DNA of 64,000 bases from Oceanobacillus sp. CFH 90083 (GCF_009389585.1 NZ_VIYG01000007.1:124001-188000); one strand, 5' to 3'; counted from the first letter of the stretch, positions 25,885 through 36,054 are shown. Notes: generated by a model from the letters alone, not told the origin. Program-made: numbers and translations.

Positions 25885-27720
25885 TTAACGGAATAAAGCT
25901 TCAGAGGAACCCCTCTCCGCTTCTTTTTCTCTGGTTAAACTGACAATTTTGTCTCCTGCCGCTGGTATGGTGCGCATCTCCTCAGAGAAAAATTTCAGCT
26001 GTCCAGAAGGTTTAATCAAGAATAAAAACACTGTCTCCGGGTCCTTTGTCTGCTTATAATCTTCAAATGTAAATTGATCTGTCAGTGTTGTCTGGCGAAC
26101 AGTAAAACCATTCTCCACTTTATCAATTAAATCTTCCAAAGAGAACTTTTTATCAAATAAAATACGTCCGCCAACCTGCGATACCATACCTGTTGAATAG
26201 CCATTATCCTTGAATACGGTATAGGGGCTGACCTTAAACACATTTGTTCTTCCATATTCAGGGAGGAATGTTGTGCAAAGCAGTGAATTATAAGCCTTAT
26301 CATGTGTTAATGACAATAAATATTCATATGGAATGGTATCCAAATGATGCTCCGTTTGTTCAGACAACATACTTCCATGATAGGATTCCAGTCCTTCTCT
26401 TCTGGCTAAAGCAAGATTTTCCCATGAAGAATCAACAAGTATAGACGGATAATTTGCTTCTTTTAATGACTTTGCTAATTGAACCGTAAAAGGATTGCTG
26501 CCGACAATGAGCGCTCCAGGGTTTCCTTTATTCGACAGATTCAGTTTTTTAGAAAGCCAGCCGATAGAAAAACCGTGCGCAATGACAGTAAAAATAACCA
26601 ACGCAAAGGTCAATGCGGTTAAAATCGAAGCATCTTCATAACCTGCATCTGTTAAGACCCCTGCAAAATAACCAGAAACGGTTAATGCAACAATTCCCCG
26701 CGGTGCAATCCAGCCAATCAGCACCTTTTCATTAAGACTTAGTCCGGTTCCAATCGTTGATAAGAAAATGGATAACGGACGGACAGCAAACATCATCAGT
26801 AATACATAGCCAATAATATGCGGATTAAAGATCTGCATAATTGTTGTCACATCAAGCGAGGCAGTCAGCATAATAAAAATCGTTGAAATCAATAGTACGG
26901 AAATGTTTTCCTTAAAATGACGCATATCCGATACAGAGCGAATCCCCATATTTGCCAGGGTAATTCCCATTGCTGTTACAGATAAAAGACCCGTCTCATG
27001 CATGACTACATCTGCTATGGTAAAGCAGAATAAGACAACAACGACAACTGTCGGAGATTTTAAAAATTCAGGTACATGCCCCATCTCGAACATCCACCCA
27101 AGTCCGCGTCCTAAAATCCAGCCTAAAAAAACGGCAAAAATAGAGCCTGCAAAGAATAATAAAATCTGGCTTACTTCCGGGTCAGATGCTGTCATAAAAG
27201 TGATAATCTCAAAAGCAAAAACAGCAAGCAATGCCCCGATAGGGTCCACAATAATTCCTTCCCATTTTAAAACCTTCGCCGGCCGTGCTTTTAACTTGGC
27301 CTGACGGAGGAGGGGCATAATCACTGTCGGTCCTGTCACAACAAATAAACCGCCAATTACAAAGGCAACTGCCCACGATAATCCGGCAATATAATGAGCT
27401 GTCAGCGACCCCAAAATCCAGGCAATCAATGCACCTGCTGTAGATATCCGAAAAATAGGCTTCCCGACACCACGTAATTCTTTAAAGCTTAAATTTAAAC
27501 TTCCTTCAAATAATATAATTGCTACAGCAACAGAGATAAGCGGGCTGTACAAGTCCCCAAAATCCTGTTCTGGGTTAATTAATCCGAAAATAGGGCCAAT
27601 CATCAGTCCGGTGGCCGCCATTACAACGATAGCCGGCATACGAAAGCGCCAGGCAATCCATTGAGATGCGACTCCTAACAAACCAATTAACATTAATTCA
27701 AATAACAAAGAAGGAACCAT
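25885..27720 (-). CDS. CPA1-type Na+/H+ antiporter with TrkA-like C-terminal domain
   Basis: Membrane antiporter of 611 residues. The N-terminal 400 residues hold 12-13 transmembrane segments with family motifs GPTVIMPLLRQAK and the acidic pair region EGIIVDPIGALLAVF. The C-terminal 200 residues form a TrkA_N/RCK-like nucleotide-binding domain beginning PGALIVGSNPFTVQLAKSL, which would gate transport. It resembles NhaP/YjbQ-type antiporters; Na+ or K+ as substrate cannot be told from sequence. Such a protein suits a halotolerant Bacillaceae. GGGGGAGGTATAG precedes the ATG. Confidence 0.83.
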   Translation of the reverse strand: MVPSLLFELMLIGLLGVASQWIAWRFRMPAIVVMAATGLMIGPIFGLINPEQDFGDLYSPLISVAVAIILFEGSLNLSFKELRGVGKPIFRISTAGALIAWILGSLTAHYIAGLSWAVAFVIGGLFVVTGPTVIMPLLRQAKLKARPAKVLKWEGIIVDPIGALLAVFAFEIITFMTASDPEVSQILLFFAGSIFAVFLGWILGRGLGWMFEMGHVPEFLKSPTVVVVVLFCFTIADVVMHETGLLSVTAMGITLANMGIRSVSDMRHFKENISVLLISTIFIMLTASLDVTTIMQIFNPHIIGYVLLMMFAVRPLSIFLSTIGTGLSLNEKVLIGWIAPRGIVALTVSGYFAGVLTDAGYEDASILTALTFALVIFTVIAHGFSIGWLSKKLNLSNKGNPGALIVGSNPFTVQLAKSLKEANYPSILVDSSWENLALARREGLESYHGSMLSEQTEHHLDTIPYEYLLSLTHDKAYNSLLCTTFLPEYGRTNVFKVSPYTVFKDNGYSTGMVSQVGGRILFDKKFSLEDLIDKVENGFTVRQTTLTDQFTFEDYKQTKDPETVFLFLIKPSGQLKFFSEEMRTIPAAGDKIVSLTREKEAERGSSEALFR

Positions 27721-28020
27721 CTATACCTCCCCCTTTTCTAAAAGATATAGCACATTTTATAGATGAAACAGGAAAATGTAAATTCATATGATGTTATCTG
27801 CTGAAAAAATTACCTTTCTCTATACAATATTTGCTTTTTCCCGGTATTTTCAGTTATCAATTCTCATTTTCCTTCCCTTTACTTTTCAGATAAAACGTTC
27901 TAGGATATAAAGTGAAACTTCATTCAGCAGGGTTTTTCTTTTCAGCCCCCGCTGACTAAGAACAAAGGCTAAGTAAGCGCCGTTCCAGCTCCAACCAACT
28001 GCTAAAAGGGAGATTTATCT
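27721..28020. other. Divergent spacer, no gene
   Basis: A 300-base AT-rich spacer between the antiporter and recQ genes, which should hold both promoters. It carries a GAAACTTCATTCAGC repeat at about 27913 (also at 36019 and 38180) and a GTAAGCGCCGTTCCAGCTCC fragment of a common Bacillaceae repeat at about 27972. Confidence 0.5.
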
Positions 28021-30174
28021 ATGGAAAGTCATTTACATATTTTACAGAATTACTTCGGCTATGCCAGCTTCCGTCCTGGACAGGCTGAGGTTATTAATCA
28101 TATTGATCAAGGTAAAAATGCCCTTGCTGTCATGCCGACCGGTGGCGGAAAATCGCTCTGCTATCAAGTTCCTGGACTTGCATTGAATGGAACAGCAATT
28201 ATTATTTCACCGCTTATTTCATTGATGAAGGATCAAGTTGACGGATTACACGCACTTGGGGTGGCTGCAACCTGTATTAACAGCTCTATTTCTGCAGCTG
28301 AACAGCGCCAGCGGCTGATAGCAATGCAGCAAAACCGGTATCAATTTGTTTATGTTGCTCCGGAGCGATTTGAATCGGGTTCTTTTATTCATGCCTTACA
28401 GCAAACGAATATTTCATTGATTGCCTTTGATGAAGCGCATTGCATTTCCCAATGGGGGCATGATTTTCGTCCCAGCTACCGCTCAATTGTTCCTATTCTG
28501 CAGGAGATTGGCGGCAATCCAATTATTATGGGACTTACGGCTACAGCTACCCCCGAAGTAATTGAAGATATTCAGGAGCTTCTGCATATTACTCCTGCAC
28601 ATACCGTGCATACAGGCTTTGAGCGAAAAAATCTATCCTTTTTTATCGAAAAAGGCGTAAATAAATTAGACTATATTTTTTCCTATTTAAAAAAGCATCG
28701 AGGAGAAGTCGGTATTATTTATGCAGCTACACGGAAACAGGTCGAGCATATCTATGATGTCCTAAAAGAGAAAGGCTATGCTGTCTCCAAATATCATGGC
28801 GGATTATCGGAGCAGGAAAGACAAGCCGCACAAACAGCATTTATTTTTGATCAGACAGAATTAATGGTTGCTACTACTGCGTTTGGAATGGGAATTGATA
28901 AATCAAATGTCCGCTTTATTATCCATTACGCGATCCCGATGAATATGGAATCATATTATCAGGAAGCTGGAAGAGCCGGCCGGGATGGCGAACCGAGCAA
29001 TTGCGTTTTACTATTTTCCCCTCAAGATATTCATACACAAAAGTTCTTGATTGAGAAATCAGAGATGGATGAGGAAGGGGTACAGCGTGAGTATCAAAAA
29101 TTAAATAAAATGGTGAATTATTGCCGTACTCAGAGCTGCTTAAACAGTTATATTCTGAACTACTTTCAGATGGGATCTGCCTCTGCATCCTGCGGTCGTT
29201 GTAGTAATTGCCTGAAGCAGGGAGAATTGGAGGATATTACTGAGGAAGCACAGATGATTTTATCCTGTGTGAAGCGGATGCGTGAACGCTTTGGTGTTTC
29301 CATGACAGCCAAAGTCTTAAAAGGCTCAAAAGATAAAAAGCTGATTCAATTCGGTTTAACAAAATTATCGACTTACGGGATTCTGTCAAAATATACCGAG
29401 AAAGAAATTACAGAAAGAATCTACTTCTTAATTGCTGAAGCCTGTCTATCAACAGAAGAAGGGCAATTTCCTACTTTAAAGTTAAATCGAAAATCGATGG
29501 ATATCCTGACAGGGAAAGAACATGTAACGATGTTCATTCAGGATGTCCCTACCGTTCAGGAAACGGACTACAGTACAGATTTGTTTGAAGTACTGCGACA
29601 GTTAAGAAGATCCATGTCGCAAGAGCTGGGACTGCCGCCTTATGTGCTATTTTCAGACATGACATTAAAGGAAATGGCCCGTTACCTTCCGGAAGATAAG
29701 GACGAATTCTTACGCTTAAAAGGGATAGGACAAAAGAAATATGATTTATATGGAGAACCATTTCTGGAAGCTATTGCCGAATGGAAAGAACAAAATCCGG
29801 ATTACAAAGCACCTACAGCTATTCATTATCAAAAATCAGCTAAAGCTAAAGATACAGATGACCGGCCATCTTACCAAAAATCGTATGAGCTTCTGCAAAA
29901 AGGGAAAACGATTCGGGAAATTGCCTCTATCCGCGATTTAAAAGAGCAGACGATCGAAGCACATATCTTCCAGGCCTCCCAAAAAGGATATACACTTAAT
30001 TGGAGCTTATTCTTTAATAGCCAGGAAGAGGATGTCATTTTATCAAAGCATGAGGAAACAGATGCAACTGGATTAAAAGAGCTGAAAGAGGCTTTGCCGG
30101 AAGACTACACCTATCGAAAAATTAAAGCTGTGCTTGTTAAAAATGATAAATTTGTGGTTAGGGAAAGTTCATAG
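28021..30174 (+). CDS. recQ: ATP-dependent DNA helicase RecQ
   Basis: 3'-5' DNA helicase for recombination and fork repair. Motif I MPTGGGKSLCYQVP (about 38-51), DEAH at about 139-142, motif VI YQEAGRAGRDG (about 313-323), a zinc-binding RQC region with SCGRCSNC near 395, an HRDC domain near 520-595 (DFLRLKGIGQKKYDLYG-type), and a C-terminal helix-turn-helix domain (LLQKGKTIREIASIRDL). At 717 residues it is longer than B. subtilis RecQ (591) because of the added C-terminal domain. AAAGGGAGATTTATCT precedes the ATG. Confidence 0.92.
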   Translation: MESHLHILQNYFGYASFRPGQAEVINHIDQGKNALAVMPTGGGKSLCYQVPGLALNGTAIIISPLISLMKDQVDGLHALGVAATCINSSISAAEQRQRLIAMQQNRYQFVYVAPERFESGSFIHALQQTNISLIAFDEAHCISQWGHDFRPSYRSIVPILQEIGGNPIIMGLTATATPEVIEDIQELLHITPAHTVHTGFERKNLSFFIEKGVNKLDYIFSYLKKHRGEVGIIYAATRKQVEHIYDVLKEKGYAVSKYHGGLSEQERQAAQTAFIFDQTELMVATTAFGMGIDKSNVRFIIHYAIPMNMESYYQEAGRAGRDGEPSNCVLLFSPQDIHTQKFLIEKSEMDEEGVQREYQKLNKMVNYCRTQSCLNSYILNYFQMGSASASCGRCSNCLKQGELEDITEEAQMILSCVKRMRERFGVSMTAKVLKGSKDKKLIQFGLTKLSTYGILSKYTEKEITERIYFLIAEACLSTEEGQFPTLKLNRKSMDILTGKEHVTMFIQDVPTVQETDYSTDLFEVLRQLRRSMSQELGLPPYVLFSDMTLKEMARYLPEDKDEFLRLKGIGQKKYDLYGEPFLEAIAEWKEQNPDYKAPTAIHYQKSAKAKDTDDRPSYQKSYELLQKGKTIREIASIRDLKEQTIEAHIFQASQKGYTLNWSLFFNSQEEDVILSKHEETDATGLKELKEALPEDYTYRKIKAVLVKNDKFVVRESS

Positions 30175-30227
30175 AAAGAATGTTCAACAAGAACACGGAC
30201 TAAAAATGTGTTCCTGCCTCAAAAATA

Positions 30228-30272
30228 AAAAAAACGGCAGCAAGACATAGATAGTCTCGCTGCCGTTTTTTT
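30228..30272. terminator. Bidirectional terminator between recQ and the M29 aminopeptidase
   Basis: Stem AAAAAAACGGCAGC / GCTGCCGTTTTTTT, flanked by the convergent gene ends. Confidence 0.88.
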
Positions 30273-30327
30273 AAAATCGTTCACTTTATCAGTATAACTT
30301 GCTGTAAAACCCTCAATTCATTAAGTT

Positions 30328-31566
30328 TCACTTTACATCCAGTGCCCACGTTCCGTTACGGAAAACCGGCTCTGATTTACCATCTGCAGTAATACCGTCA
30401 ATATCCATTTTGTCAGATCCGATCATAAAATCAACATGAACCAAGCTGTCATTTACACCATGTTTATTCAGTTCGTCTAAATCCATGGAAGCTCCACCTT
30501 CTAAATTTGTTGGATAAGCCTTCCCTAAGGCAATATGACAGGAAGCATTCTCATCAAATAATGTGTTGTAGAAAATAAGCCCTGATTGTGATACGGGAGA
30601 CTCATCTGGTACCAGAGCTATTTCTCCCAGGCGGCGGGCACCTTCATCCGAATCAAGTAAATGCTTTAAAACCTCTTCTCCCTGCTCTGCCTGAAAATCA
30701 ACTACCTTTCCATCTTCAAAGGTTAAGGAGAAATTATCAATCAGGCTACCTCCATAATTCAATGGTTTTGTACTGGATACCGTTCCATTGATGCCATATT
30801 TATGCGGTACAGAGAAAACTTCTTCTGTCGGCATATTCGGATTAAACGTAACACCGGTTTCTGCTACTGCCGATCCCCCCTTCCAAATATGTCCTTCCGG
30901 CAGCTCCATTTCCAAATCTGTGCCAGGTGCTTTGAAAATTAACTTTTTATAGCTTTTCTTATTTAACACTTCTCTAGCTGTTTTGAGCGTTTCATTATGT
31001 TTATCCCATGCCGCAACAGGATCATCCTGGTCAACACGGACAATTTTTAAAATAGCTTCCCATAGGCTGGAAACAGCATCCTCTTCGGATTTATCAGGGA
31101 AGATTTTTTTTGCCCAGTCCTTTGACGGGATAGAAATAATCGTCCAGGGAATGCGGTCATTCATCGTATATTTACGAAAATTCACCATTGCTTCTGCAGC
31201 TGCTTTATTTGCTTTTGCTACACGCGATGGGGCAATATCTTTTAACAAATCTGGATTTGTGGAACGAATGTTTACAACTGCTGCTCCATCCTCGGCAAAT
31301 GTATCATGTAATTTCACTTTCCATTCCGGATAGCTTGCAATTACCTCGTCCGGTGCATGCTCATATTTTAGCAAAGTCAGCTCATCGTCTACCCAGTTAA
31401 TATGAACATCCTTTGCCCCCATTTCGTAGGCTTTACGCGCTACAATACGTGTAAATTCTGCTCCTTCAATTGGTGCATTAATCATTAGCGCTTGCCCTTT
31501 TTGTAAATTTACCCCTTTTTTCAGTGTTAATTCAGCATACTTTTCTTGTACCTGTATTTGAACCAT
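30328..31566 (-). CDS. M29 family aminopeptidase
   Basis: Dinuclear-metal aminopeptidase of the thermophilic-aminopeptidase (AmpS/PepS) family, cytoplasmic, 412 residues. Family metal-ligand regions seen: GVTFNPNMPTEEVFSVPHKY (about 236-255), HIALGKAYPT (about 343-352) and VHVDFMIGSDKMDIDGI (about 371-387). It removes N-terminal residues from peptides. GGAGGTATACATCT precedes the ATG. Single gene. Confidence 0.88.
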   Translation of the reverse strand: MVQIQVQEKYAELTLKKGVNLQKGQALMINAPIEGAEFTRIVARKAYEMGAKDVHINWVDDELTLLKYEHAPDEVIASYPEWKVKLHDTFAEDGAAVVNIRSTNPDLLKDIAPSRVAKANKAAAEAMVNFRKYTMNDRIPWTIISIPSKDWAKKIFPDKSEEDAVSSLWEAILKIVRVDQDDPVAAWDKHNETLKTAREVLNKKSYKKLIFKAPGTDLEMELPEGHIWKGGSAVAETGVTFNPNMPTEEVFSVPHKYGINGTVSSTKPLNYGGSLIDNFSLTFEDGKVVDFQAEQGEEVLKHLLDSDEGARRLGEIALVPDESPVSQSGLIFYNTLFDENASCHIALGKAYPTNLEGGASMDLDELNKHGVNDSLVHVDFMIGSDKMDIDGITADGKSEPVFRNGTWALDVK

Positions 31567-31879
31567 AGATGTATACCTCCATATTCACAAATTTAAATGT
31601 TCTTTGTATCACACCTTATTATTATTCCATATTCCCCGAAATATTTCTAAAGAAAACTTGGCAAGCCAAGTCAGAAAGGCACAGGATTAATCGCCTTCGT
31701 TACACTTATGCAGTAAGAAAGCTGTCTTAACTGCCAAAAAATTTTTTATCATTTCCATCCTCCTTGCGTTCATTTACTACTCCCCCTATTTATGATACGC
31801 TATAATTAGATTACTTTTTGTAACTAATGCATATATTACACACGTCAAATATAACGGTTAATTCTACGGAGGTAGCAAC
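31567..31879. other. Divergent spacer with repeat
   Basis: Holds a copy of the repeat starting AAAGAAAACTTGGCAAGCC at 31650 and the promoters of the flanking divergent genes. No coding sequence is seen. Confidence 0.5.
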
Positions 31880-32212
31880 ATGAATCAATTATGTCCACGC
31901 TTTGAAAAAGCAATGGTCTTATTAAGTACACGCTGGGTCGGTCTAATTTTATTTGAATTATTAAAGGGAGCAAAACGTTTTTCAGAGATGGAAGCAGACC
32001 TCCCAATTAGCGGCCGCTTGCTTTCTGATCGTTTGAAGCTTTTGGAAAAAGAAGGAATTGTCGAGCGAAATATCTATTCGGAATTTCCAGTTCGGATTGA
32101 GTATACATTATCAGAAAAAGGAAAAGCACTTGAACCTGTTATTAAAGATATTCAGCGCTGGGCGGAAGAATATGTCATAGCAGATGACATCCATGGCAAA
32201 GAAGCAGAGTAA
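31880..32212 (+). CDS. HxlR family transcriptional regulator
   Basis: Single-domain winged-helix regulator, 110 residues. It has the HxlR N-terminus with CPRFEKAMVLLSTRW (conserved Cys5) and the typical LSDRLKLLEKEGIVER recognition region (about 50-65). Cys-based HxlR regulators often sense electrophiles or quinones. TACGGAGGTAGCAAC precedes the ATG. Target is unknown: the downstream ydbS starts 200 bases later. Confidence 0.86.
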   Translation: MNQLCPRFEKAMVLLSTRWVGLILFELLKGAKRFSEMEADLPISGRLLSDRLKLLEKEGIVERNIYSEFPVRIEYTLSEKGKALEPVIKDIQRWAEEYVIADDIHGKEAE

Positions 32213-32412
32213 CCCGCTCTTTCATCTGAAATAAGATAGCTTTGACATGATGAAAAATCCAAATGTATGGTAAAACCCTAATATATACTTCAGAAGAATA
32301 ATGAAATATGGATATTAGGCTTGCTGATATATTTGGATTTTCTTAAATCTTTTCTAAACTTCCTCTATTTTTGTATAATAGAGCTACCGTTAAATGCAAG
32401 GAGAGAAAATAC

Positions 32413-32895
32413 ATGCGGGAACAGCCTAATGTCAAAATTGCCACAGATGCGATCAAAGCGTGGCAGCTCACAGCACATATTTATGGTCTTATCTTTTTAC
32501 TTATTACAATTGGTGCATTTGTAGCTTATATTATTTTCGATTTTCTGCCGATTTGGATTGTTTTTATAGCAGCTGGCCTTACCATGTTAGAATGGATTAT
32601 TACAGCTTTTATTATTCCAAAATTAAGATGGCGCAGATGGCGTTATCAGGTGTATGATCAGGAAATATACATACAGCATGGGATACTGATTGTAACACGG
32701 ACGATTGTTCCAATGATTCGTGTCCAGCATGTCGATACACAGCAGGGTCCCATCTTGAAAAAATATAAGCTGGCAACCCTGGAAATATCAACTGCAGCAA
32801 CTACCCATCAGATACCTGCTCTACCCGAAGAGGATGCATCCGATTTACGTGACCAAATCTCTGAATTAGCGAGGGTGGAACAAGATGATGTCTAA
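32413..32895 (+). CDS. ydbS: bPH2 domain membrane protein YdbS
   Basis: Membrane protein of 160 residues with two transmembrane segments (about residues 24-44 and 48-68) followed by one bacterial PH-like (bPH2) domain (YQVYDQEIYIQHGILI). The ATG at 32413 is chosen because GGAGAGAAAATAC lies before it. YdbS and YdbT form a pair in B. subtilis; in related bacilli the pair lowers sensitivity to membrane-active bacteriocins. It overlaps ydbT by 11 bases. Confidence 0.83.
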   Translation: MREQPNVKIATDAIKAWQLTAHIYGLIFLLITIGAFVAYIIFDFLPIWIVFIAAGLTMLEWIITAFIIPKLRWRRWRYQVYDQEIYIQHGILIVTRTIVPMIRVQHVDTQQGPILKKYKLATLEISTAATTHQIPALPEEDASDLRDQISELARVEQDDV

Positions 32896-34369
32896 ACCGA
32901 AGCGATTACACCCTGCTGCAATTATATTTGACATTATTCAGACATTAAAGCAGTCCATTCTCGGGATCTTACCTGCTGCTATTGCTTTGATTAGCGGTGG
33001 TCTCGGTTATATTGTGATGATTGCTGTCCCCATTATTATTGGATTGATTCTTTTATTCAGTTTTTTATCATGGTTTCGTTTCACCTATCAATTAGAAGAA
33101 GACCAATTACGGATTGAGCGGGGTATTCTCATTCGAAAAAAACGCACCCTATCCAAGCATCGGATTCAATCGATTGATTTATCACAGAACGTTATTCACC
33201 GCATCTTTGGTCTAACTAAAGTAGCTATTGAAACAGCTGGAAATGACTCCTCTACGGATGCAGCATTGTCTGCTGTCATCATGCAGGATGGAACCATGCT
33301 TCATGATGAATTGAAATATAAAAAACAACTGCCCGAAGCAGAGCAATTGGAAGCAGCAGAAGCAGCAAACACAGAACGGGATGAACCGGATGAAGGCAGT
33401 GTCCCTAAGCGGAAAATAACGATTCAAGCTCTTCTAATTACCGGCTCTACTTCAGCAAGCTTCGGAATTTTAATTGGGCTTTTCGGTGTTGCCTTCTCAC
33501 AGGTAGAAACATTGATTCCGGATCAATTTTACGATGATGCAACCCGATGGATTCTATCTCTCGGGATGCAAATTATCATTGCTTTAGCAATAATCGTTGT
33601 CCTATTTTTATGGTTATTTAGTATTCTTTACACCGTAATCAGGGATTGGAATTTCACGATTACACGTTATGAAAAGGAATTGTTTATTACAAGGGGTTTA
33701 TTGGAGAAAAAACAAACAACCATTCCGCTAAAAAGAATACAAGCAGTCGGGATCAAGGAATCTCCTGTTCATCAGCTTTTCGGCTTTGCCCGACCTTATG
33801 TTGAAATTGCCAGTGGCGAGACAAATAATAGCCAGGAAGTAAATACAATTATTTTCCCGCTATTGCGTAAGAAAGAATTTACAGCTTTTCTGGGCGAATT
33901 CCTGCCAGAGTATAATTATCATACAGAAAGCCTGGTTCATCCACCCAAAAAAGCATTACCGTACTACCTATGGCGTTCTATGAGTATTCCATTGCTGGCT
34001 GTTATTGCGGTGGGAACCTTCTTTTTATCCTATATCTGGATACCTGCCATTATTATGCTGGCTGCAGGAATTATAGGATTTACCGCATTTAAATCAGCCG
34101 GATATATTATTGATGAACAGCAAATAATTGTTCAGGCACGAATATTCAGCAAGGATACAGCTATCATTCAGCATCGCAGAGTTCAAGCTTTGCAACAAAA
34201 ACAACATCCGCTTCATCGAAAGCAGTCCCTTGCTACCCTGGATATCGCTATTTTAAATAAAGGCAGTGGCCGGCATTTTGTGATCAAGGAGCTTCGTACA
34301 ATGGATAGTTATTACATTGCCGACTGGTATTCCTATCAGGAGAAAACTTCCTCTGACATAAACCATTAG
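32885..34369 (+). CDS. ydbT: bPH2 domain membrane protein YdbT
   Basis: Membrane protein of 494 residues with three bPH2 repeats, each preceded by two hydrophobic segments: about 30-60, 180-245 and 355-395. PH-domain strands look like YQLEEDQLRIERGILIRKK, ITRYEKELFITRGLLEKKQ and YIIDEQQIIVQARIF. It partners YdbS. The start overlaps the end of ydbS; two adjacent ATGs at 32885 and 32888 are equally possible. Confidence 0.85.
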   Translation: MMSKPKRLHPAAIIFDIIQTLKQSILGILPAAIALISGGLGYIVMIAVPIIIGLILLFSFLSWFRFTYQLEEDQLRIERGILIRKKRTLSKHRIQSIDLSQNVIHRIFGLTKVAIETAGNDSSTDAALSAVIMQDGTMLHDELKYKKQLPEAEQLEAAEAANTERDEPDEGSVPKRKITIQALLITGSTSASFGILIGLFGVAFSQVETLIPDQFYDDATRWILSLGMQIIIALAIIVVLFLWLFSILYTVIRDWNFTITRYEKELFITRGLLEKKQTTIPLKRIQAVGIKESPVHQLFGFARPYVEIASGETNNSQEVNTIIFPLLRKKEFTAFLGEFLPEYNYHTESLVHPPKKALPYYLWRSMSIPLLAVIAVGTFFLSYIWIPAIIMLAAGIIGFTAFKSAGYIIDEQQIIVQARIFSKDTAIIQHRRVQALQQKQHPLHRKQSLATLDIAILNKGSGRHFVIKELRTMDSYYIADWYSYQEKTSSDINH

Positions 34370-34459
34370 AAAGCGGAATGGGAGAGATATGACCCATTAA
34401 TGGTACTTGGTGAAAGGTGATATAGAAAAAAGAATCTTTCATCTAATTATGGCATCATA

Positions 34460-34509
34460 AAAACTCTGATTAAATATAGCGTAAAAGCCATTTAATCAGA
34501 GTTTTTATA
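34460..34509. terminator. Bidirectional terminator
   Basis: Inverted repeat AAAACTCTGATTAAAT / ATTTAATCAGAGTTTT, between ydbT and the convergent secreted-protein gene. Confidence 0.85.
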
Positions 34510-34517
34510 TGTTTACT

Positions 34518-34994
34518 TTATATTGGAACTCTTTCAGTAGATGTAATCTTTTTAGTTACCACTTCATTTGAAAGTAATCGCCCCATAGGGTTATAAGTTT
34601 TTACTCGGATTTTATAATTTTTAGTTACTTTGTATTCCTTAAACTTTTTACTAGAGGAGCTAACCGTCTTACCACCAAATGAAATGTTAATACCTTTATA
34701 CTTAAATTCAAGTTTCATAGATAGAGTTGTGCTTCTTGAAAGTGTGACTGTGCCTGTATATTTTCTTGAAATTAATGTTTGAGAAACTATGCTACTCTTA
34801 TATTGATTACATGAAGCACATGCTATGCTAGGGCCTTCATTACTTTCATTTTGTTGGACGCTTTCATCAATCACTTCAATTTCATAAGTATTCTGATTGC
34901 TTTCTTCAGCGGAAACGTTTGTTGAAAAGCTAAATAATAAAATAATTAAAAGTAATAAGATTGGAAGATTAAGTACTGTCATTTTTTTATACAT
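34518..34994 (-). CDS. Secreted hypothetical protein
   Basis: A 158-residue protein with a classical signal peptide (hydrophobic run ILLLLIILLFSF, cleavage likely after VSA), so it is exported. The mature part starts acidic, has a single CASC motif at about residues 59-62 of the protein, then a basic Ser/Thr/Lys-rich beta-type domain (GTVTLSRSTTLSMKLEFKY). The start at 34994 follows AAAGGAGGTGAATACA; an in-frame GTG nine bases earlier lies inside that site. No family is recognised. It is divergent from a CPBP membrane protease. Confidence 0.65.
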   Translation of the reverse strand: MYKKMTVLNLPILLLLIILLFSFSTNVSAEESNQNTYEIEVIDESVQQNESNEGPSIACASCNQYKSSIVSQTLISRKYTGTVTLSRSTTLSMKLEFKYKGINISFGGKTVSSSSKKFKEYKVTKNYKIRVKTYNPMGRLLSNEVVTKKITSTERVPI

Positions 34995-35154
34995 TGTATT
35001 CACCTCCTTTTAAGTAATGTGTAAAATCAGGAAAAACTTATAATCAAACAATACCACGTCTAATTATTTATTTCTATATAAAAATGTTAATTTTATGTGC
35101 CAAAAGAATCAGATGCTAATAGACTAACTTACTAAATGGAGGTATAATAGTTCC

Positions 35155-35820
35155 ATGTTTATTTTTAATATATTGAAAGGGATTAAACTGCCTATGGAGA
35201 AAAGACAACAGTGGAGTCTTATTTTTTGTACTTTGCTATTAACTATCATTATTTTCCTATTTATTATTTTTCAAGCTTTATTTGATTCTATTATCCTCGA
35301 TTATATTGGGGATTCAGTCGTCATCGGTTTTTTCTTTATCATTATATTCTTATCATTAAAACAAAACCGTGCTTTCTTTTCTGAGAAACTGAGATTTGAT
35401 TTTTTTCGAAGTATAAAGAATTATATTTATGTCTTTGTGGGTTATTTACTCGTAGCTGTTTCGTCGGGGGCAGTTTCATATCTTCCTGTCAACAGTCAGG
35501 ATTATGAGGTAGAAACCGTACAGATCACTTCTATACCGATTATCATCTTGTTTATAATAGCAACTGGTATATTTGTTCCCGTTTGGGAGGAGTTATTCAT
35601 GAAACGAGTCATTTTGGATTTTTCACGCATTTATCTTCCGTTTTGGCTGGGAATGATGATTACTTCACTAATTTTCGCTTTAATGCATAATGTTCCTCTG
35701 CCGCAGAGACTTTTTATATTTATGGTAAGTATTATCACATGCTTCGTTTATAAAAAAACAGACTCATTATATGGTCCAATTCTAATTCATATTTTATGGA
35801 ATTTTACAAGTTTGGTATAA
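35155..35820 (+). CDS. CPBP family intramembrane metalloprotease
   Basis: Membrane protein of 221 residues with about six hydrophobic segments and the CPBP/Abi motifs: PVWEELFMKRVI (EExxxxR, about 140-151), SLIFALMHN with the catalytic-type His, and ILIHILWNF near the C-terminus. CPBP proteins include Rce1-like proteases and bacteriocin self-immunity proteins. Local DNA is more AT-rich than its surroundings. Divergent from the secreted-protein gene; an immunity role for this locus is speculative. ATGGAGGTATAATAGTTCC precedes the ATG. Confidence 0.8.
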   Translation: MFIFNILKGIKLPMEKRQQWSLIFCTLLLTIIIFLFIIFQALFDSIILDYIGDSVVIGFFFIIIFLSLKQNRAFFSEKLRFDFFRSIKNYIYVFVGYLLVAVSSGAVSYLPVNSQDYEVETVQITSIPIIILFIIATGIFVPVWEELFMKRVILDFSRIYLPFWLGMMITSLIFALMHNVPLPQRLFIFMVSIITCFVYKKTDSLYGPILIHILWNFTSLV

Positions 35821-36054
35821 AGGATAAAATAGAAATCTAATACAAATGATAAGATAAATCCTACTATCTAGATGCAAATATATTTATCACGGAGAACTGT
35901 CCGTGAAACTCCCGCCTCAAAATAAAGCGTAAAAATAAATTTATCGCAGTGTAACTGGCCGGGAATGGGACTGCGATTACTCGCTCCACTGGAAACATTT
36001 GTGCGTCAAAAACTCCCACTGAATGAAGTTTCGTTTTATACTTCCTTATCTGCC
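35821..36054. repeat. Repeat-rich spacer
   Basis: Carries GGGACTGCGATTACTCGCTC at about 35967 and the ACTGAATGAAGTTTCGTTT repeat at about 36018. No gene is seen. Confidence 0.6.

Noticed and set aside
31860-32412. HxlR regulator as controller of ydbS/ydbT
   Set aside because: They are separated by 200 bases and transcribed in the same direction; no shared operator could be seen, so the link is not claimed.
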